Positions 60,517 to 64,000 of a stretch of 64,000 bases of DNA are shown one piece after another. The translations under genes and the position numbers were made by a program. The notes under the pieces are model-generated. The model saw nothing but the letters and a program-made list of their open reading frames with translations. It was not told where the DNA came from and did not search any database. The number at the start of each line of letters is the position of its first letter. Position 1 is the first letter of the stretch. The stretch spans positions 1 to 64,000 of the forward strand of contig JAEPNB010000010.1 of assembly GCA_017643645.1 (NCBI GenBank). Direction: 5' to 3'. The DNA is from Balneola sp. GTDB lineage: Bacteria > Bacteroidota > Rhodothermia > Balneolales > Balneolaceae.

Positions 60517-60957
60517 TTAGTTTACACTAAAGCTTTTTGTAGCATATACTTCATCTTCGTAGCCAATAAGATAAGCTTTGATGGAGTATGTCCCGGATTT
60601 CAAATCAATATCAAAGTAAGTTGGTAATTCGAAGGTTTTACTTTCACTCTTGTCCAGCTTGAAACTGGTTAAGGCAGCAGTGCAAAATAAATTTTCTTCT
60701 GACCTAATAACTTTTGTGTCGCCTTTAGTGATTAAGAAAGAAACCTGACATCCGGATGAAAAGCCATACTCTTTAGTTTCACTTGTATTATTCCTTACTG
60801 TAAAAATCGCTTCGATTTCCTGAACATTAGTTATTTCTTTCTCTTCCAGGTTCAGATTGGTTTCTAAATCTCCGGATCCGAAATTGATCACATTACAAGA
60901 GACCAAAAGCAGCAAAAAAATAACTATTAGAACAGGAATGTTGGTTCGTGAAATCAT
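60517..60957 (-). CDS. BsuPI-like lipoprotein, copy 1
   Basis: A 146-residue lipoprotein with lipobox LVSC (about residue 21). The rest is one beta-sandwich domain of the BsuPI type (intracellular proteinase inhibitor-like): EIEAIFTVRNNTSETKEYGF, SGCQVSFLITK, RSEENLFC and ending SGTYSIKAYLIGYEDEVYATK. About 60% alike with the next gene, 29 bases away, so a tandem duplication. The N-terminal GSGDLETNL and Cys pair (SGC and FC) are conserved between copies. Function unknown; BsuPI domains occur in many secreted proteins. Confidence 0.8.
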   Translation of the reverse strand: MISRTNIPVLIVIFLLLLVSCNVINFGSGDLETNLNLEEKEITNVQEIEAIFTVRNNTSETKEYGFSSGCQVSFLITKGDTKVIRSEENLFCTAALTSFKLDKSESKTFELPTYFDIDLKSGTYSIKAYLIGYEDEVYATKSFSVN

Positions 60958-60986
60958 TAGAATCTGAAATTTAGTGAATTGATTAT

Positions 60987-61418
60987 TTAGTTTACATTGA
61001 AGCTTTGTGTTGCAAATACTTTGTTTTCGTAACCAATCAAATAAGCTTTTATAGAATAATTACCAGGTTCAAGTTCAACATCAAAAAGTGTTGGTAGCTT
61101 GAACGTTTCGCTTTCATTGGGATTTAATTCGATTCCGGTTACGATTGTGATACAACCTAAGTTTTCCTCAGAGCGTAACTTTTTGACACCGTCTTTAGAA
61201 AGTAAAAAGGAAACTTGACACCCTGAAGGAAACGAATATTTTTTTACATTATCTGTTCCGTTCCGTACTGTAAAAGTTGCTTCAATATCCTGAACATTGG
61301 TTATTTCTGCCTCTCCTAGTCCCAGATCGGTTGTTAGATCGCCCGAACCGAAATTGATCACATTACATGAAATTAAAAGTATGGAAAAACAAAAAATGTA
61401 AGTTACTGTCGCTTTCAT
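60987..61418 (-). CDS. BsuPI-like lipoprotein, copy 2
   Basis: A 143-residue lipoprotein (lipobox LISC, about residue 18), paralogue of the copy at 60517 with the same layout: GSGDLTTDLGLGE, DIEATFTVRNGTDNVKKY, SGCQVSFLLSKDG, RSEENLGC, and end GNYSIKAYLIGYENKVFATQ. The two Cys of the domain are conserved, so a disulfide is likely. It is 10 bases after the doc stop, so possibly on the same transcript. Function unknown. Confidence 0.8.
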   Translation of the reverse strand: MKATVTYIFCFSILLISCNVINFGSGDLTTDLGLGEAEITNVQDIEATFTVRNGTDNVKKYSFPSGCQVSFLLSKDGVKKLRSEENLGCITIVTGIELNPNESETFKLPTLFDVELEPGNYSIKAYLIGYENKVFATQSFNVN

Positions 61419-61428
61419 AATTCTGTAT

Positions 61429-61818
61429 TTAACTGATCTTTTGACTATTACTTTCTAAATAAAAAGTTAACTCCTTTTTATCAAGCTCTCCCTTAGACAA
61501 TGCTATAATTATTGCATATAGTCCTTTTTTGTTGGCGTTCAAACGATATCCATTAACAAACAAGAAGGTATAGATTGCAATAAGTGCTGTTCTTTTATTC
61601 CCATCAAAAAAAGGATGGTTCTGACAAATATGAAATCCATATGTTGCAGCCATCTCAAATATGTCTTTACAAATGTAATCACCACCAAAACTAACCTGAG
61701 GTTGGGATAAAGCAGATTCTAACAACTCTTCACTCCTTATTCCTGAAGCTCCGCCATAAAGCTTTATTTGATTTTCATGGAATTCTAAAATTGTCTTCTT
61801 ATCAAGAAATTTTATCAC
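61429..61818 (-). CDS. doc: Doc-type toxin (Fic domain)
   Basis: A 129-residue Fic-fold toxin of the death-on-curing type; Doc of phage P1 phosphorylates EF-Tu. The complete Fic motif is HPFFDGNKR (68-76), with all catalytic residues present, and the N-terminal FHENQIKLYGG is Doc-like. The start is GTG, overlapping the antitoxin stop (GTGA). So this is the second gene of a coupled toxin-antitoxin operon whose antitoxin is AbrB/MazE-like rather than Phd-like. Nothing suggests it is inactive. Confidence 0.9.
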   Translation of the reverse strand: MIKFLDKKTILEFHENQIKLYGGASGIRSEELLESALSQPQVSFGGDYICKDIFEMAATYGFHICQNHPFFDGNKRTALIAIYTFLFVNGYRLNANKKGLYAIIIALSKGELDKKELTFYLESNSQKIS

Positions 61819-62036
61819 TTAGCTAATTCGTTTAAAACTTCCTTATAATCAATATTAGCTTGACGATAAGCCTCTGCCCATTCTTCAAATTCAACATTTA
61901 CAGGCTTCAGGTTCAAGTTTCCATCCTTCGTTTCGATAGAAAGTGTATCACCATCTTTAAGATGAAGCTCTTCTACTACGTTTTTAGGAAGGGTTAATCC
62001 TAAGCTATTTCCAACTTTTCTGACTTTGGTTTCCAT
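61815..62036 (-). CDS. AbrB/MazE-type antitoxin of Doc
   Basis: A 73-residue protein with an N-terminal SpoVT/AbrB swapped-hairpin DNA-binding domain (METKVRKVGNSLGLTLPKNV to about residue 45, GDTLSIETKDG) and a C-terminal tail (46-73) expected to bind and block the toxin. It ends in a four-base overlap with doc. A 17-base palindrome (62050-62066) lies 14 bases before the ATG and is the likely operator, so autoregulation is expected as in other TA systems. AbrB-type antitoxins with Doc toxins are known but less typical than Phd. Confidence 0.88.
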   Translation of the reverse strand: METKVRKVGNSLGLTLPKNVVEELHLKDGDTLSIETKDGNLNLKPVNVEFEEWAEAYRQANIDYKEVLNELAK

Positions 62037-62049
62037 AAGTTTAATTTTG

Positions 62050-62066
62050 TTATAACAATGTTATAA
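62050..62066. promoter_or_regulatory. Palindromic TA operator candidate
   Basis: TTATAAC-aat-GTTATAA is a perfect palindrome with 3-base centre just upstream of the AbrB-type antitoxin start, well placed for repression by the antitoxin or antitoxin-toxin complex. Confidence 0.65.
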
Positions 62067-62095
62067 TTTAATGAATAAACTAAAATGAACAACTA

Positions 62096-62497
62096 TTATT
62101 TCACCACAGTAATAACCCCATTAAATTTATTAATAATGTAATTGCTGATCCCGCCCGGCTTCCCGTCATTTATATCCCATTTAAAATCAGCGCCGCCTAT
62201 AAAAATTTGGTCGCTATCTAATTTCTCAGCTGTTTTTATAATAGTTTTTCCCGGCTCGCCTATCTCCACAACCAACTCAGGATCCATTTCCGGACCACTG
62301 TTTGTCTCGAATAAAAATTTTGCCATTTCAACAATTCCTTTGGCGGTATCTTCGCTTTCCTTATCATCTGCAACCACAAGAATCGTAACTGTTGGTTTAT
62401 TGTTTAAAAGCGAGCTTAACAAGCCGGCGTGCTTTACGGCTTCACTTGCATATTTACTGCCATTTGTTGCTATTAACCAGTTTGATGGAAATCCCAT
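62096..62497 (-). CDS. Universal stress protein UspA-like
   Basis: A 133-residue single-domain USP: WLIATNGSKYASEAVKHA at the N-terminus (usual D replaced by N at the start of the ATP site), TVTILVVADD, QIFIGGADFKWD and the end VITVVK. The ATP-binding G-x2-G-x9-G-S/T motif is degenerate (IGGADFKWDINDGKPGG), so nucleotide binding is uncertain. Monocistronic, between the TA operon and the divergent cca gene. Confidence 0.85.
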   Translation of the reverse strand: MGFPSNWLIATNGSKYASEAVKHAGLLSSLLNNKPTVTILVVADDKESEDTAKGIVEMAKFLFETNSGPEMDPELVVEIGEPGKTIIKTAEKLDSDQIFIGGADFKWDINDGKPGGISNYIINKFNGVITVVK

Positions 62498-62582
62498 GGT
62501 TCATATCCTTTTTATTTACCCTGCTATTAATTTTATAAAACAAACCCCTGAAAGCATCCTATAAGATTGGTATCTTTTGCCG

Positions 62583-64000
62583 ATGAATTTTCCGCTACAA
62601 ATACCCGCTTCACATAAGTCTGTTTTTGAAGTCATAAGCAAAGCCGCTGCTTCCATAAACCAACCGGTTTACATTGTGGGTGGTTATGTGCGCGACTTTT
62701 ACCTTGACCGACTTAAACAAACAGAACCTGACCTCGACTTTGTTACGCTTGGCTCCGGAATTTCTTTAGCTGAGAAGGTTCATCAAGCTTTAAAAGGATC
62801 CCATCTTTCTGTGTTCAAACAGTTCGGAACTGCGCTTGTAAAAACCGATGAATTTGAACTGGAGTTCGTAGGAGCGCGCAAAGAAAGCTATCGTAAGAAT
62901 TCCAGAAAACCCATTGTGGAAGACGGAACTCTTCAAGATGATCAACTTCGGCGCGATCTTACGATTAATGCGCTTTCCTGGAGTTTGAATGAAGAAGACT
63001 TTGGTACGCTTGTAGATCCATTCGGAGGAATTCAGGATTTAAAAAACAAGCTGATCAGAACACCTATTGATCCAAAACAAACTTTTGATGACGATCCGCT
63101 TAGAATGCTCCGCGCTATTCGTTTTACCACGCAGCTGAATTTTGAGATCGAGGAGAAAACTTACCATGCTATTTCTGAAATGGCTCCCAGACTTGAAATC
63201 ATTTCTAAAGAGCGAATTATTACTGAGCTGAATAAAATAATAATGAGTAATAAGCCGTCAATCGGGTTTGCTCATTTATTTCATACTGGTTTACTGAAAC
63301 AGTTTTTCCCTCAAATGCATCGATTGCAAGGTGTAAAAGAAAAGAATGGACAAACTCATAAAGACAATTTCTGGCATACTCTGCAAGTACTGGATAATGT
63401 TGTTGAATATGGAGGAGACCTTTGGCTGAGATGGGCTGCTATTTTGCATGACATCGCAAAACCACCTACTCAAAGATTTGATAATAAGGCCGGCTGGACT
63501 TTTCATGGGCATGATGCCCTCGGTGCGAAATGGACAAAAGGTATTTTTCGTCAACTAGGCCTACCACTTGATGAAAGAATGCGATATGTGAGAAAATTGG
63601 TACGCCTGCATCTGCGCCCTATTGCGTTAGTTTCAGAAGAAGTGAGTGACAGTGCCATAAGAAGGTTGATCTTTGAAGCCGGAGATGATATTGATGATCT
63701 TATGACACTTTGCAGAGCTGACATAACCAGTAAGAATGACAATAAAGTAGAGCGGTTCCAGAAAAACTTTAACAGAGTTGAAAAGAAGATCAAGGAAGTT
63801 GAAAAGAAAGATCATATCAGAAACTGGAAAAATCCTCTTTCCGGAGAAGAGATCATGGAAGCACTTCAAATTAAGCCAAGCAAAACAATCGGAGATATAA
63901 AACACGCCGTAAAAGAAGCTATATTAAACGGTGAAATTCCGAATGATCGTGATGCTGCTTTTGAGTACATGATGAATAATAAGGATAAATTCTTGGAGGA
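62583..64000 (+). CDS. tRNA nucleotidyltransferase (CCA-adding enzyme), truncated by window end
   Basis: The open reading frame runs from ATG 62583 to the end of the window (472 codons) without a stop. Polymerase head: IVGGYVRDFYL, DLDFV (Asp50/Asp52 metal ligands), RRDLTINAL, and FDDDPLRMLRAIRF; then neck/body helices and an HD domain (AILHDIAKP, about 285-293; HGHDALGAKW). This is the poly(A) polymerase/CCA-adding family (class II), with HD domain, which matures tRNA 3' ends. Usual length is about 450-490, so its stop should be just beyond 64000. Divergent from the USP gene. Confidence 0.93.
   Translation, partial: MNFPLQIPASHKSVFEVISKAAASINQPVYIVGGYVRDFYLDRLKQTEPDLDFVTLGSGISLAEKVHQALKGSHLSVFKQFGTALVKTDEFELEFVGARKESYRKNSRKPIVEDGTLQDDQLRRDLTINALSWSLNEEDFGTLVDPFGGIQDLKNKLIRTPIDPKQTFDDDPLRMLRAIRFTTQLNFEIEEKTYHAISEMAPRLEIISKERIITELNKIIMSNKPSIGFAHLFHTGLLKQFFPQMHRLQGVKEKNGQTHKDNFWHTLQVLDNVVEYGGDLWLRWAAILHDIAKPPTQRFDNKAGWTFHGHDALGAKWTKGIFRQLGLPLDERMRYVRKLVRLHLRPIALVSEEVSDSAIRRLIFEAGDDIDDLMTLCRADITSKNDNKVERFQKNFNRVEKKIKEVEKKDHIRNWKNPLSGEEIMEALQIKPSKTIGDIKHAVKEAILNGEIPNDRDAAFEYMMNNKDKFLE

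Noticed and set aside
61815-62036. Phd antitoxin
   Set aside because: The sequence is an AbrB/MazE-type swapped-hairpin domain (VRKVGNSLGLTLPKNVV), not a Phd/YefM fold.

Overview
The window is an ordinary chromosomal segment (about 60% AT, tightly packed) of a member of the FCB group, most likely the Balneolota/Rhodothermota branch (Balneolaceae-like). This rests on a type IX secretion sorting domain of the NPFNPST type, a PorV/PorQ-family protein, the TPR/DUF4292/EnvC-like trio, a glycogen-synthase-like/DUF4270-like gene pair, poor Shine-Dalgarno sequences with several TTG/GTG starts, and families of palindromic intergenic repeats. No rRNA, tRNA, CRISPR array, insertion sequence or prophage is visible.

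Layout. 1-353 is gene-free and full of palindromes, including an inverted pair of REP-like units. 333-7685 holds a small membrane protein, then a TetR - TolC - adaptor - RND permease efflux operon. 7850-18173 has a Ppx/GppA phosphatase, an M28 peptidase, the TPR - DUF4292 - EnvC-like envelope trio and a very large secreted SusD-like protein with a T9SS tail. 18349-21256 is the replication/repair operon dnaX - ybaB - recR. 21437-31327 has an M1 peptidase, malic enzyme, a Tricorn-like S41 protease, an unknown winged-helix-like protein and topA. 31341-37897 holds thiol peroxidases (Prx, OsmC), a Nudix hydrolase back to back with AMP nucleosidase, radC, a four-helix-bundle protein and argS. 37943-40714 has a methyltransferase and dnaN with a SAM hydrolase. 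42313-45653 is the operon miaA - purS - clpS - purQ - lptB - rhodanese. 45681-56378 carries rho, then a seven-gene minus-strand operon, in transcription order glgB - malQ - ComA-family - GT5-like - DUF4270-like - outer-membrane protein - TPR protein, closed by a clear terminator. 56472-64000 has a LolC/E-like permease, a membrane-anchored Mur ligase, a sugar nucleotidyltransferase, twin BsuPI-like lipoproteins, a Doc/AbrB toxin-antitoxin pair, a universal stress protein and a CCA-adding enzyme cut by the window end.

Most noteworthy: (1) dnaX has a run of nine A exactly at the end of domain III, where slippage by one base gives an immediate stop, so it may encode both tau and gamma forms, as in Thermus; (2) three REP-like elements keep the same palindrome - hairpin - GGGTGT/GGATGT layout while their stems differ in sequence, two of them forming an inverted pair; (3) a SusD-like protein lacks a lipobox and a neighbouring SusC but is fused to an FN3-like region and a T9SS sorting domain; (4) a Mur ligase carries a membrane domain in place of the usual MurF N-terminal domain; (5) the RND permease has two extra hydrophobic helices; (6) a ComA-family sulfonate gene sits inside the glycogen operon next to a GT5-only glycogen-synthase-like protein; (7) the Nudix and AMP nucleosidase genes start inside one CATG palindrome. 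I see no wholly new multi-gene system that I could defend; these are local novelties.
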